From positions 39,116,072 through 39,180,071 of the forward strand of contig JAKTNV010000001.1 in assembly GCA_022747635.1 (NCBI GenBank): a stretch of DNA of 64,000 bases. Reading direction: 5' to 3'. Below are positions 1 through 11,600 of this stretch, in pieces. Position numbers and translations under genes: made by a program. A model generated the notes under the pieces. It did no database searches. It had not been told where the DNA came from and worked only from the letters and a program-made list of their open reading frames with translations. The stretch comes from Hetaerina americana. Lineage: Eukaryota; Arthropoda; Insecta; Odonata; Calopterygidae. Within the stretch, counting starts at the first letter, position 1. The number at the start of each line of letters is the position of its first letter.

Positions 1-2639
1 TAAAAAGTTACTTATTTCATTTCACTATATCTCTATGTGCTTAGTTGATTTTGATCAGAGGTCAACAGGAAATAGCAATGAAGAAATTTAAAGAAGGTAC
101 TGCCAAATTTACAAGTAGTGTTGGAAAAATTGTTTTCTTTTAGATCTCTACATATAATCAAAATTCAATAATAAGAGTAGCGGATAGAGAATAGGGATGC
201 GTAATTTTGGGCAGGAAAATGAAAAATGATTTTCCTCATCACCTGTGCCATTCATTGTGCTCGCTACGGAAACCGAGGCCATCCCTTGTCCCACTGACTT
301 GTCGAGGTAGTGAAGGTACACTTGGATGAATGGAGATAGAAATAAAAGTAGGCGGAAACGTCTCAAGTAAATTACACACGTACCTGTGGGTGCTAAAATT
401 TTCATCATCAAGGCATACTAGGGAGTCTTGTCATAGTTAAGTGGACGTAATAATAATTGAGTGATGTATGGTATACATTTTATTCATAAATAAAAGAAAT
501 AATAAGTTACTTCAAGAATAAAAAGGACAAGATAGACATTCAAGTTGAGAAATAAAAATCAGATCATAGGAATCAGTTCACTTGAGCCGTATTTTCGAGG
601 ACGATGACTATAGACTATATCAGAAGAGTTGGATGGGTAGTCTCCACAATGGGATAGGAGAGGGCATGATAATTTTGTGGGGTCTCTTAGTTAACCCTAC
701 TAACGATTGGGTAATATCCGACATTCATTATACAACTAATTCAACTCCAACTGTACCGATTTTATTGCACTATGATATCATAGATTTGATCAAATCTTTC
801 AAAATGTATGCCAACACCGTTGATAATTTCCATCCGTTAGTGAATTGAAATAGTTCAATTTAAATATGTAATTTCGAATTAAACTTAATAAATGTGCATG
901 TTGAAAAGTGAATTTGTTATCAAATAATTAATGTTAATTGCTCAAATAACAACAGCAACATCACTGTACAGGTTATACATAAATTAATTTCAATCTTATT
1001 GCAGGTGGAAAATTCATTAGCTTAAAATTTTTATCGCACAGTGATTTTCTTTAGGTTCGAAGGCTTTATTTATTGCCGAAGACGCATGTTGTAACGCAGA
1101 TAATTTGGAATCGCAAATTACTCCACATGCAGCGCTACTCGAAAGCTATTTCGGCCTTATGAATGCCTGTGGAAGCCTATAATTATGGATTCGCCAGGCC
1201 ATTGTTTAATCTTTTGAAATACGAAATGTTACGGAGATGTTGAGGGAGAAGACTTTAAATGCCTCATTTCTGTCATTCAACAGATGGGAAGGCGCTGGAA
1301 TGCAATCATGAAAGTGGCCAAATTGGAATAATGAAATTAGTAAGAAATCCTAATCTGAATATAATATCTCTGTTTATCTGCGGAGAGAGGAATGTTTAAT
1401 TGGGGGGAATACGAAGACAAACGAAGGAAGTTACTGGATGAAAAATTGAGAATATGCTGCGGGAAATGCTGAAGACTGATCGGTGGATATTGGAATGGGA
1501 AAGGAAAAGAACAAGGAAAAATATACCTTACCTTTGCATGACATAGGGTGAGTTCGTTAAAAAAATCAAGTTTCAAGGTACCTTCATGACAGTAGTGTTA
1601 TTTTGGAGATCTAAATATTTTCCCAAAAATTAGTATCCTGCCATCAAATAATATTCCTCACTCAAGCACATTCATAATGTGTTGCAATTTTTATTTAATT
1701 CTTAAACAATTTTAAAATGACAATTTTGTGGATATAATCTCAAAGATTATAACTCTTATCTCTCATGCTTTATATTTTGAGTCTATATATACACAAAAAG
1801 CGATCGAGAAATTTTTATGAAGGCAGTTACTTTTATAAATTGGGTCCCAGTTTCGTTATTTTTATTCATTTTTTATATATTTTATAAACATCATACATGC
1901 CTATGTGTGGTTGTAAATAATATGATGAAGAGCTAGTTATTATGATAGCTATGATGCTAGATATAGATGTAAATTTCTGAATATGACGAAAGTATCCGAG
2001 GAACTTGGCGATTAGTGATTTTATCCTTATTAATATTTTTCTTTGTCCCTTATCATATTTTTAAATTTGATTCTTCACGACACAACATGATTAGAAGTAT
2101 TATAGTATGCCGCAATACAGTGGAACGACATTAACTCCAAACATTAATTTTTTTTATAATGGAACAAAGAAGTTGATAACTATATCTGCTAATTACTCCC
2201 GACCTTCGAAGTGATAATTTGAATTTATCAGCATCCTATTGAATAGCCTTACGATTGATAATACACGGTTGCATCAGTTCGATAGTTAAAAATGTGTTGT
2301 TGATGTTTCAGAAATATCGTGTTCTGTAATGAATAAATCATACAAATCAGTACTTCATATGTATCTAATTACGCGATGCTATTCTAATGCTAATGATTAC
2401 AATGATTCTGCAGTGTAGTATGGGTAGCCATAGTTTTCCATCTCGTAGCAAGTAATTTCCATTTTGCTTTCGAATTGAAATTGATATATTTTCAACGGTG
2501 TTCTCACCGGAGGTTGGCCTGCCCCACTCGCCTCTACGTATATGTATGCGGTCTCGATCGGACATGCTCTGCGAACAATAAATGCGCCGGATACAAAATA
2601 TACGAATGGTTTTGGGGAAGGGCAGGGTAAGGGCATAGT
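1..2639. other. AT-rich non-coding stretch
   Basis: No convincing exon, RNA gene or repeat was recognised. Open frames here are short, AT-driven and lack splice context. On the minus strand a CAG|GTACGT-like donor lies near 377-385, but no coding exon of useful length precedes it. Confidence 0.5.
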
Positions 2640-3690
2640 GAAGGATAGCAGGGAGTGGGAGGTGAATGAAGGAGGTTGGGAGGAGAGAAGTGAGGTTGAG
2701 ATTGGTTGAGTTCGCGGAGAAAAACGAGACGTGAGGAGTGTGGAGTGGGGAGCCGGGTGGGGAGGAAGGGTTCGTCGCAAAGGGTTTTACGCGAGAGGCT
2801 GCTGTGGTGAGGCGGGGTCCTCACGCTTCTCGTGCCTCACTCCCTTTCCTCCGCCTTTCTCATCTCTACCCGCTAACCCCCCCAAGTGGTGTGTGGCCTC
2901 CGAGACCGCTCTCATCTCTTTCTTCGTCTCCCCCTTTCGCGTCCGAAATTCCCCCACTCCTCTTCAACTCCCCTCACCACTCTCACCCCCGGAGTCTCCT
3001 GCCTTAAACCATCTCTCTCCCTTTCTCCCACTCAAACCTAACTCCATCCCTGAAATACCCACCCACCCACACATACACATACACACACACACACACACTA
3101 AATTTCCCCCGACCGCCTCCCATTCCCGCTCGCTCCCCTCGGTCTCTCGCCCCCCTTCTCTCCTCCCCTCACTCCTCGCCTCCCTCGGCTATCCTTTCGG
3201 ATTTGTCAGTGAGAGGTTCGCCCTTGACGAATAGCCGCTATCAATTAACCACAGGCGCTGGGGCGCTCCCCCATCCACCCCCAAACCTGCCCACCAACTC
3301 CCCTCTCCGCCTTTCCCTCCTCTCCCTCGCTAAATCGCGCAGCCCTTCTGCTTTGCATCGGAGCGACCTAACCCCTTCTCCACTCCCTTTCCCCTCAGCC
3401 TCCTTTCCGTACCGATCCCTCCTCACCCCCATATCCTCCCCCCGAAGGGTCCTTCGTTTCCCATGATGCCCTCCACATGCTTGCACACAAATTCACGCCC
3501 AGTCCACTCCTGTGTCTGTCGCGCCCTTCCTCCCCTAGCTCCACCACCTCTTCCTCTCTTCTTATCACTTCTTCGTCTCTTTGACCTTCTTTATTCTTTC
3601 TCCGTCCTCTCCATCCCCTTAATCATACCACTCCTCTCTCTCTCATACTTCGGCATGCATTTTTTTTATTATTTCATAGAGAGAGAAGTA
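2640..3690. other. Purine-to-pyrimidine composition switch, GC-rich
   Basis: About 2640-2770 is G/A-rich on the plus strand (many gggag, gaagg words). After a short transition, 2820-3650 is almost entirely C/T (ccctccc, ctctctc). A (CA)n run sits inside at about 3069-3099. The long open frames in both strands here are rich in Ser, Pro, Leu and Arg because of this composition and are not judged to be genes. It could be a promoter or CpG-island-like region, an old low-complexity tract, or an H-DNA-forming segment; the sequence does not decide. Confidence 0.6.
3069..3099. repeat. (CA)n microsatellite
   Basis: Imperfect CA/TA-CA run ending in roughly ten uninterrupted CA units, embedded in the pyrimidine-rich tract. 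Confidence 0.85.
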
Positions 3691-3699
3691 TAGATCGTC

Positions 3700-4153
3700 A
3701 AGTGTATTTCTAAATGTTAACTCGTGTAAGGTGATCTCTCCCAAACCGGGCTGTTGACGGCTTACCATTTGCTTTCCTAGGTGGGTGGTAATTCTTTCTA
3801 TTTATAGGTCCGAGGGAACTTTTGGGTGATGATTTTGCGTCAGAAAGGTGCCCTACTGTTCCTGTTTTCTTATCATGCTACTGGAAGCAGCAGTTTTTAA
3901 AATTGATGATCAGTTAATTGCGAGAGATTGATATTTCAGTTGAGTTTTGTGAATAGATGGACAATTATAATTATTCATCGACCTAATATAGTTTCACGTA
4001 GAATTAGATAGGTTACTGCGGTTTGAAAGTTAGTATATCATTATTATCAAGGCATCAATATTTAGAAGATTATTACGCTCGTGTTAAGGTTATTTACTCT
4101 ATGTTATACTCCACACTTCACACGTTCTCCTGTATATTGAACACTTTTAGTTT
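3700..4153. other. AT-rich non-coding stretch
   Basis: No gene, exon or repeat was recognised between the pyrimidine tract and the half hairpin element. Confidence 0.45.
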
Positions 4154-4245
4154 GATGGAAAGGAAACAAACTATGCAAATTTCACTTGAATAGAGATTTA
4201 TTCACGACCCGGGTTTCAAACACTTAATGTCTTTTTAGATGGTAT
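4154..4245 (+). mobile_element. Half copy of hammerhead-type palindromic retroelement
   Basis: The plus strand reads like the tail plus one arm of the element seen whole at 16873, 27736 and 42536: a tggaaa-type tail, atgcaaatttcact, agatttattcacgacc, then cgggtttc. On the minus strand this gives GAAA followed by the self-complementary CCCGGG and TCGTG, the same box as in the complete copy at 42536. A decayed stem II (gacat...gtgtt) and a degraded core (CTAAAAA in place of CTGATGA, minus strand about 4232-4238) can be aligned. The second arm is missing and no target-site duplication was found. Homology to the 16873 tail is visible by eye but imperfect. Confidence 0.5.
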
Positions 4246-5964
4246 CGACATATAGTAGTTGTGGAAGTTCAGCACCGGACTATCTACTCACGTTTATTTA
4301 ATAGGCTACGTATTCATTCATCCATCAGCCACAAACAGTTCATTTAGAGCGCAGAGTTTTTATTTTTATTTATTTTTATTTAGTTTGTGCATTTGAATAT
4401 TTTAAAGATGCTTAAGATCGGGTGTAGAATTTTAAATATATGCCAGTATCATAATTGTATTATACTTTAAAGCAAAATAGAATTGTTTCCTAAATGGTGC
4501 TCTATAACAGCGTTTTTTTAATGATATGTATTGAATGACCTCCCAATTTATTGTATATGCATATTTGTTAATACTGTAATCTAGGAAATTTTGTATTTCG
4601 GGCGTACCAGAAGCTGCGTATTGATTAAAAATTTGATTCCTAACAATTGAATAATTTGTAGCCCTCACCCTTGCTATGTCATTAATTGTCAATCGGTTAC
4701 CTTTCATGTTCGCAGATTAAATTAATTTCTCTGAATATGTTTTTCTTTTATTTTGGATACAGAAATCCCACGGTTTTTAATTTTGGTAAGCTTGAAATTA
4801 TTAATAAAATACTTGGAAAATAACGATAGGCTGACAGAGAGATAGGGACGTTGTAATATTTGAAGCACCTGCCCCTTGACCGCAGGATCCCGAAGTGAAA
4901 TCGGATGGCTGATGTCTTCTTCTTATTACGTATGTGATTAGTATTGAGTATTGTTCAGATAAAGTTAATTGGCTATCTTAAGACATGTAATGCTTTGGTG
5001 CACATAGATGTAGTATCATACCGAAATTCCTCATGTGACTTGTAGCCCTAGATTTTTTTCGTATAGGAGAGCCGAACAATCTACAGAATCAATTGTAAAG
5101 GGCTTGCATAATATTCTAGCTTGCTTGAGATATATTCATGTAATCCGTTCTTTGCTCTACCCTGCTCTCAGCCGCTAACAACCGTGTGTTAACAAGTCAA
5201 CAAGCCACACACTTAACTTGTGTTTCCCTAGTCTTTTTTCTCTTTAGATCTTTCCGTGTCTTTTTCGAAGGAATACCTATACCCTAAAAGAGCATTTCAC
5301 GTTTGAATTTAGCTACTGAATCCTTGCAACTTGAAAGGGCAACTTGCGCCACCCTGGAATTCTCTCGTTAAGGAAATGAGATAGCATATTTTGTAGGGTG
5401 CATCGATGATATTCTCTTTATAGTCTGGGAAGCTACTAACATAAACACATTTATCATTAATTATCCACTAAAAATTAATTTAATAGACATATATTTTAGT
5501 ATTCCGGGAAATATTTGGGGTTTACTGAAATGTATTAAAGAAGTAGCAAACTCCTTGAACGGAGCGCAACAATTATTCAGATATAGTACCCCTTCACCAC
5601 AGTATAGCGACTTAAGAAAACTAACAGAATTCTCTTCATGCATAAAAATATTTCACAACGCTTAATTATGAGGTAGGTACTGTCAGGAAAATCCTGGTAT
5701 TAGATTACGAAAAGTAACGCACGTACAGTGTAATTCCATTCCTCAATCCTGTATTTGTGTACATCATTATTTCACCTCAGTCATGTTCAAACATTGTTTA
5801 ATACATACTCTCCCGTTCATAAAAAACTAAAAATGCGTCTTAATGTTTAATAAGGTAATATACAGTCTTCCCAAATGCATTATTTCCAATATTCCTATCA
5901 AATGTGAACTATTTATATTCAAGACATTTTTCTTCAATTTATTTATCTGTCATCTTGCTAAATA
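4246..5964. other. AT-rich non-coding stretch
   Basis: No exon, RNA gene or recognisable repeat was seen. Small open frames such as 4432-4707 (minus) and 5461-5643 (minus) lack splice sites and coding-like composition. Confidence 0.45.
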
Positions 5965-7225
5965 TACGTGGGTTGTCTAATAAATCCTTAGGAAAAACAA
6001 ATTATTTTGATGTAGATTTTTGTTTGTTTTTCAACTCAATCCTTTTATCTATATGCACTTTGCCAGGGTTTCTACAACTTTTTTAAGCCGTCCAAAAAGT
6101 AGGATTTCGGAAGGTCCTAAAATTAGACATCTGTGGTGGCGATGACTCCCTCGTAAGACTTGCATCATTTAACGCCGAGACATTTTTCCAAGCCTGGAAA
6201 TAAAAAATAGCCCCTAGGGGGCAAATATGGTGAATACGGTGGATGTAATTATAATTTAAGCATTAAGGCTATAATTTTTGCCATCGAAACCGCGCTTGCT
6301 TGCACCCGTGCCTTGTGTTGATGAGAGAGATTTTTTCTTTGCCAAGTTAGGATTTTTTCTGGATTTATTCGCTCCTCTGGTGGATTAAAGACGCATAATA
6401 CTCTCCCTTTATCATAATTTTTCCTTTTTGCAAGTAATTGATGTATATACTTCCGTGTGAATCCCAAAAAAACTGTGGCCGTCACTTAATCGGCCTACTT
6501 CACCGACTTCGCCTTCTTCAGAGCCCTTAAGAGACCCTGTGTTTTGACTTTTTCTTTTTCTCTGGAGTGTAGTTTCCATGTTTCACACACAGTTATGTAT
6601 CGACGCAGAAAATGGTCAGAATTGCGACGAAAAAGCGCCAAACCAGCCTTCGAATCGACCGCATGATTGCGTTTATTCTCCACTGAGAGTAAAAGTGGCA
6701 CCTATCTTTCTGATATTTTTTTTTACGCTCAATATTTTGTGCAAAATTAAAACTACTATACCTTGTGATATATCTGTGGCCTAAGCTATTTTGCGAAATT
6801 TTATTTGTCGATCACTCCAGACCACATCGTGGATTTTGCCAATCATTCTTGAGACTACAATTTGCCGTCCCGAGCTATGTTCATCATTTGTGGACGTAGG
6901 TCTAAGTTTAGGCTCATTACCCCAAAACAGTGACGAACAGAGGATCAGATGGGAAATGAACTTCATAAAACTCGGTTTTGATCTCTTTTCGTGTTAATAT
7001 TTTAAGAAGAAGTGGTTTGTAACACCACGAAACTCATTTTTCCCCCATTTTTCTAAATAAAAAAGTTTTTTTTCCAATCGACTATGAAAATGAAACTACG
7101 AGATGATATTCCTGAAACTTTAACAGCAAAATAGTGAGAGATGTGGCTTACTAAAAGCAAATATTTTCCTTTACTCCGAGCGCCATCTCTCGGTTTTTCT
7201 TAGGAGTTATTGAAGGGCCCACGTA
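5965..7225 (-). mobile_element. Decayed mariner (irritans-like) element, full length
   Basis: The ends are imperfect inverted repeats: cgtgggttgtctaataaatc on the left and, read on the minus strand from the right, cgtgggcccttcaataactc, each next to a TA. The length is about 1.26 kb, as usual for mariner. The minus strand between them holds relics of a mariner transposase in the expected order. Many frameshifts and stops show it is old and inactive. Cut-and-paste transposition by a DD34D transposase is the established mechanism for the family. Confidence 0.8.
6090..7050 (-). pseudogene. Mariner transposase pseudogene
   Basis: Reading the minus strand from high to low coordinate, the expected blocks appear in shifting frames. 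First is an N-terminal helix-turn-helix region (about 6990-6780) with TNDEHSSGRQ and IGKIHDVVWSDRQIKFRKIA, resembling the linker and second DNA-binding helix of irritans-type mariners. Next is RRYITVCETW near 6580, where the first catalytic Asp of the DD34D triad would be; here it reads Cys. Then comes an alignable TVFLGF...SAVSMAKI block at 6485-6249. Last is HPPYSPYLPPRGYFLFPGLE near 6235-6180, where the third Asp should sit (PDLAP-type motif, now PYLPP). At least three frameshifts and two lost acidic residues mean no active enzyme. Homology is by motif recognition only. Confidence 0.75.
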
Positions 7226-7936
7226 TTTTTCTAGGTGAGAGCCTGTACACATATACGAGTACATATAATATGTAATTATCACTGCTACCTGCCCTTTATC
7301 CTTCATTCATCTCATGTATATTTTTACATGACAACTTTGGTGGCTCGTAACTCGTAACGCGTTCATGTAAACCAATAATTCAAAAGTCCATTCACTTTTG
7401 CACTCACCTTAATAGTATCATGCATCACTTTTATATAATGCAATGTGTGCTTATACTCTTTATGACGGGTACATACGTAAAAGCAAAATATATTACATTT
7501 ATTTTGACCAAACTAATGTCTCTGCACTACCCTCTGGCTGCTCGATTTTCGTTTTTCATCCATAGCATTGAAAATTTATAACGATTTAATGGCAAAAGAA
7601 ACATTTCAAGACAAGTCAGACACTCGAAACTTGTTTAGTAAACATTCAATAATATGGAAACTTTTTACAGTTTTTTCCTGGGGCTTGGCGGATCCTGGGA
7701 ATTAGTTATGTGTGTGATGTTCATGTAGATTAGAAATAGCCATCATACTTCATTTTATGTCTTTAGTTTATCCCATTTGTATTAATCTTGAGGAAAATGT
7801 TGCATTCCACTGATTGGGAAACATTTTGAACTCCAAGCCCTACGGCTTTGTAGCTTACGTCTTCAAGAGCGGAGTCGAAACTCACTGTGCGTGTGCCACA
7901 GTCGTAATGGATCCCATTCAGCAATGCGTAAGCAGA
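7226..7936. other. Non-coding stretch with one coding-looking minus-strand tail
   Basis: Most is AT-rich and unremarkable. The minus strand of 7763-7936 is open for about 58 codons and has a more even composition than its surroundings. It contains the residues YALLNGIHYDCGTRTVSFDS and ends at a stop at 7763. It abuts the SINE insertion, so an older frame may have been interrupted. I do not recognise the protein and see no clean splice acceptor. It could be a decayed transposon or exon. Confidence 0.3.
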
Positions 7937-7949
7937 CATTACCGAATAC
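7937..7949. repeat. Left target-site duplication of SINE copy 1
   Basis: The 13-base word cattaccgaatac here is repeated exactly at 8256-8268 on the other side of the SINE. Confidence 0.9.
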
Positions 7950-8255
7950 AGTAGTACTAGTTTTGAGGGGAGGCGACCGACAGCTGAGGTCATTTGCGCC
8001 ATAGGGGATGGACAGGAAAGGATAAAGGGTCGAGAGAAACCCGGCGTCGGCATTTGCCTACTCTTTACGAAAGGCGCCAAGGGGTCCACAGCTTAACGAA
8101 CATCCGACGGACGGCGTACTCACTCAAAGTGCCCTCCACAAAGCTCCTCAAGTAGGGATCGAGATACCTCTGAAAATATTCAACACCGCCGGGATTTGAA
8201 CCCGGGCCCTCTGGGTGGGAAGCCAGTACGATAGCCCCCGCACCATCTCGATCCC
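7950..8255 (-). mobile_element. tRNA-derived SINE, copy 1 (intact)
   Basis: Read on the minus strand, the element starts with ggggatcgagatggtgcggg (8255 downward). It continues through a tRNA-like head with an internal Pol III box B, then a body of about 200 bp. The body contains segments also found at 36208-36535 and 58903-59179 (for example aacccggcgtc, gcgccaaggggtcc and gaggtcatttgcgcc on the plus strand). It ends in a short ACT/AGT-type tail at 7950. Exact 13-bp target-site duplications flank it. SINEs of this class are transcribed by RNA polymerase III and mobilised by a partner LINE. The partner is not identified. No protein is encoded; the open frame crossing it is incidental. Confidence 0.88.
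8191..8203 (-). promoter_or_regulatory. Pol III box B in SINE copy 1
   Basis: The minus strand reads gggttcaaatccc, a close match to the tRNA box B consensus, within the tRNA-like head. An A-box-like region lies about 45 bases upstream near 8240-8250, less well conserved. Confidence 0.75.
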
Positions 8256-8268
8256 CATTACCGAATAC
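8256..8268. repeat. Right target-site duplication of SINE copy 1
   Basis: Exact repeat of the 13 bases at 7937-7949. Confidence 0.9.
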
Positions 8269-10699
8269 TTGCTTACTGGTGTGCTAATTAGAAAACTGGC
8301 GTATAGTAAATAATGCAGGAAATGTGGGAAGGAGCAAGGGTAGTAGCATTCATTTGAGGACAGTTGCGATTGAATTGTGAAATCTTTATGAGCAGACGGA
8401 ATTTGTGCGTCATTTTGATAAAAATATCCTTGATCTACGGAGAAACAGAAAGGTCATAGGGATTAAAAAAGGATATTATCGTTATGTAGATCATTTTTAA
8501 GGGGATGCGTCTTCATCTAATACGCATCGTCTAATACACGCGTCTTCATCTATCGCAATACCCCGCAAGCCGTCGCAAGAGAGTGTGGCGGGGGTTTTTA
8601 AGTCACCAGCCGTGCATCCCAAGCATATCACCTCAACACAAATATTAATTTGATCATGCACTAAAACAAAGTTAATCACTTGAAAGAAGGTTCATGCATG
8701 CAACAATATTTAATAACAGGATACGGATATTAAAATGGTGCTGTAGAACTGTTGAAAAGGTTGGTCTATCAATTAAGACTAGGTGGATGGAGGTTAATTA
8801 TTGAAAAATTAATAGTTAAGGTGTGTTTATTCAGTCATGAAAAATAATTTATTTAGTTATGGGAAGAAAACGAATTACTATCGCAGTCCGTCTTAAGTTT
8901 TTATTATGAGAATACATCTATTGCAGAACACCCAATTTTAAGGCTATTTTGAAAAATTCTCCTATTATTATTATTTGTAAAGAGCATTTTTATGTAAATT
9001 ATATATTTCTTTCAGAAATTAGGCCAAATAAACATGAAAAAAATTTAATTTGAATTATATTGCATTGGAGGTGACTTCTGTGAAAAAGTAAGCATTGAAA
9101 TTTTGCCGCAATTGATTTCCGTTTTTGATCTTTCGTAAACATTTACGCCGTTTCTATGTATTTGTAGTAATTTATGCATCTTTAATGATGCGCGTTTGAA
9201 AGGAAATATGTACAAAAAAGGATTTGAGACCTTTTTTTCTTAAACGATCTGAAGACAAAGCTTGATCTACTTTGATGAGAGGTTTTACCTCTCTGTTATT
9301 AAACTGCATGTGTTTGAATGAGATTCTCATTTAGTGTCCCATGAAATCAATACATAAATGGCAGTATATTGGTAAAATTTGCATGCAAAACTATTTTAGA
9401 GTTAACTTGTATCGAATTTTTTCGTAATAGATAAGTGTTGTTCAATTAATGTGTAGTTCCAATGCACTCAGCACACCGAGAGCAGTGTGGTAGTTGTAGA
9501 TTCACAACATACCAATGCTAATGGTCAAAGGGTCATCAAATTGAAAAAATCGGAGGTAATGTTTATTATTTGATTAAATGGATTAGCTAGAGTAAACATT
9601 CCATATTTTCTAAAGCTACAAAAACACGATCGAAGTAAAAATTGATAGTAATAGAAAAACTAAGATTAATAGTAATAAAACGTCCCATCGGCACTGATTT
9701 TATATTATCCTCATTCACTTAGTTTCTTGGGTATTACTTTGAAGGTTAGTAATTATATCCTTAAGGAGAGTTTTGCAATTCCGAGCCAATTTTATGCCAT
9801 CTCATGTAAATATAATTGCCACAGCGTAATTATGCTAGATCCTTCAATTGTGGAAGATTTATTTTCACGCCACTTTGTTACCCTTTATGAAAAACTTGAA
9901 CCATTTTGTGGTTTGTGTAAAACCACCATTACCCTGTCAAAAAGTAAATCAAATCATCCAAGCTTAATAATAATCTGAAAATCAGTTTTCATTAGCGAAA
10001 ATTATGAAATTTATAATGAGAACAATGCTAACCAAAGTATATACTGACCATTAATTCCCCATGAAAATGGCCGAATGAAAAGTATGTACTCTTAGGTACT
10101 TTAACAAGTAAAATGAATAATTACCAATGATATAATAGTTTTCGGCGATTATATGGAACCATTTTATATGATAATAATTATTGACAAATTACCGTTGATT
10201 CGCAGAACCTTCGTTGGAATTTTAATGTTTGTTTGCGATCAAAGCAACATCGTTAAATATAATGTTCAACTTTTGATTGTATTTTATTATGGCACACCAT
10301 TATTATTATGACATGCTTACTTGTGACCGTAGGTATTTAGCAGTTTTACCTATCGACTAAGCCACCAAAATATGTACGCTTTTCGGAACGCAAGTAGTTC
10401 CTGGTTAAAACATACAGAGTGAATTTGTAATCTATTACCAATAAATTGAATATTATGGCTACCGCGCTACTACTTAAATATAAAAAATGACCATTTGCAG
10501 CTACTCGTTAGGAAATTTTGGACTTGTGGTGTCACAAATTTTTTTCGACCCTATGGCCAACGTTTTAGACCTGGTGATGGCATTAGTTAGATTAAAACTG
10601 CTACCCATCACCGTGGCTATACTTATTTTTAAGTGAACGTTCACAAATTTTATTCAAAGTCCCCTGAGCCAATATCTTTTCATTTTCACCAAGGGCGAC
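8269..10699. other. AT-rich non-coding stretch
   Basis: No gene recognised. Around 8505-8565 the phrase gcgtcttcatcta recurs imperfectly, giving a small degenerate repeat. The 83-codon frame at 9727-9978 is AT-driven and unsupported. Confidence 0.45.
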
Positions 10700-11600
10700 A
10701 ATGGAAGATTTCTTTAAAGACTACCTCGCCCCATATCCTTAAGTCCTTGACTCAAGTTAGTTTTCTTCTTTCTCTTCTCCTTTTTTCGTATTAATCCCAT
10801 CCTTATCTGTCTCTTACCTTCCTTCTCCACCTTTCTCTCTGCTCTTGTAACCAAGCATAAATTGCGCCTCTCCTTCCCCATACCAACCCTAACCCCCCCG
10901 GCAACTCTGACTTCAATCATATTCCCACTCTCTCCTTCCCTGCCCAGCATGCGATCAATGCCCCTATAAATCAAATTTAATATCCTCTTTTTTATTAAAG
11001 CCCATTACTTTTTTCTCCTTTCCCTACACCCTTATTCCGGGCAAAGAGACGGCGCTTTTGCCCTTTCAAAAACGGCATACCACCCCTTTCTCCTCAGAGC
11101 CCAAGACCTCTCTCCTCCTTCACCTTTCCTCCTTCCCCCACCCGGTCGGACTGCAGGCCGGCCACTGGAGGAGGCTAACGGGCTCACTTCTCCTGCCGCC
11201 CCTTCCGCCCACCCCTCTCCTCGCGTCCATGCTTCCCGTTTCTTCAGATTGCCCTCTCACCCCCCTCTCATTCAAAGTCTCTTCCCCTCCTCTCGTCTCA
11301 CTTTCATGTCCATATCCCCCACCTATCTAGCTAAGATGTTCGGCCCTTGCCTGTTTTACCTGTACTCTTCTCTTCCCCCCCCCCCCAACTTAACTCTCGT
11401 CCCCCGTCGTCTTTCCATTCAGAGGTTCCCCTTCTCCAAGCATATTCCTCGATTACACTTCCCAAATGTTTTACAACCAACTTCCGTCGTCTTTTATACT
11501 CTCATACATCACTATCGTGGCTATCCTGTGGGTCACTCATGTTTTCCAAGAATTTTGGCCATTTGATTTTTCATTCATCCATTAAATATCATTTATTCAT
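10700..11600. other. Pyrimidine-rich tract
   Basis: The plus strand is dominated by C and T, with runs such as cccccccccc near 11382-11391 and many cctcc/tctcc words. The overlapping open frames in several phases reflect this bias. No coding evidence. Confidence 0.6.

Noticed and set aside
377..411. Minus-strand splice donor CAG|GTACGT
   Set aside because: The only upstream acceptor would leave a 9-base exon; no coding support.
8191..8255. Possible tRNA gene
   Set aside because: Box B and a tRNA-like head are present, but the acceptor stem does not close, and TSDs and two further copies show it is a SINE.
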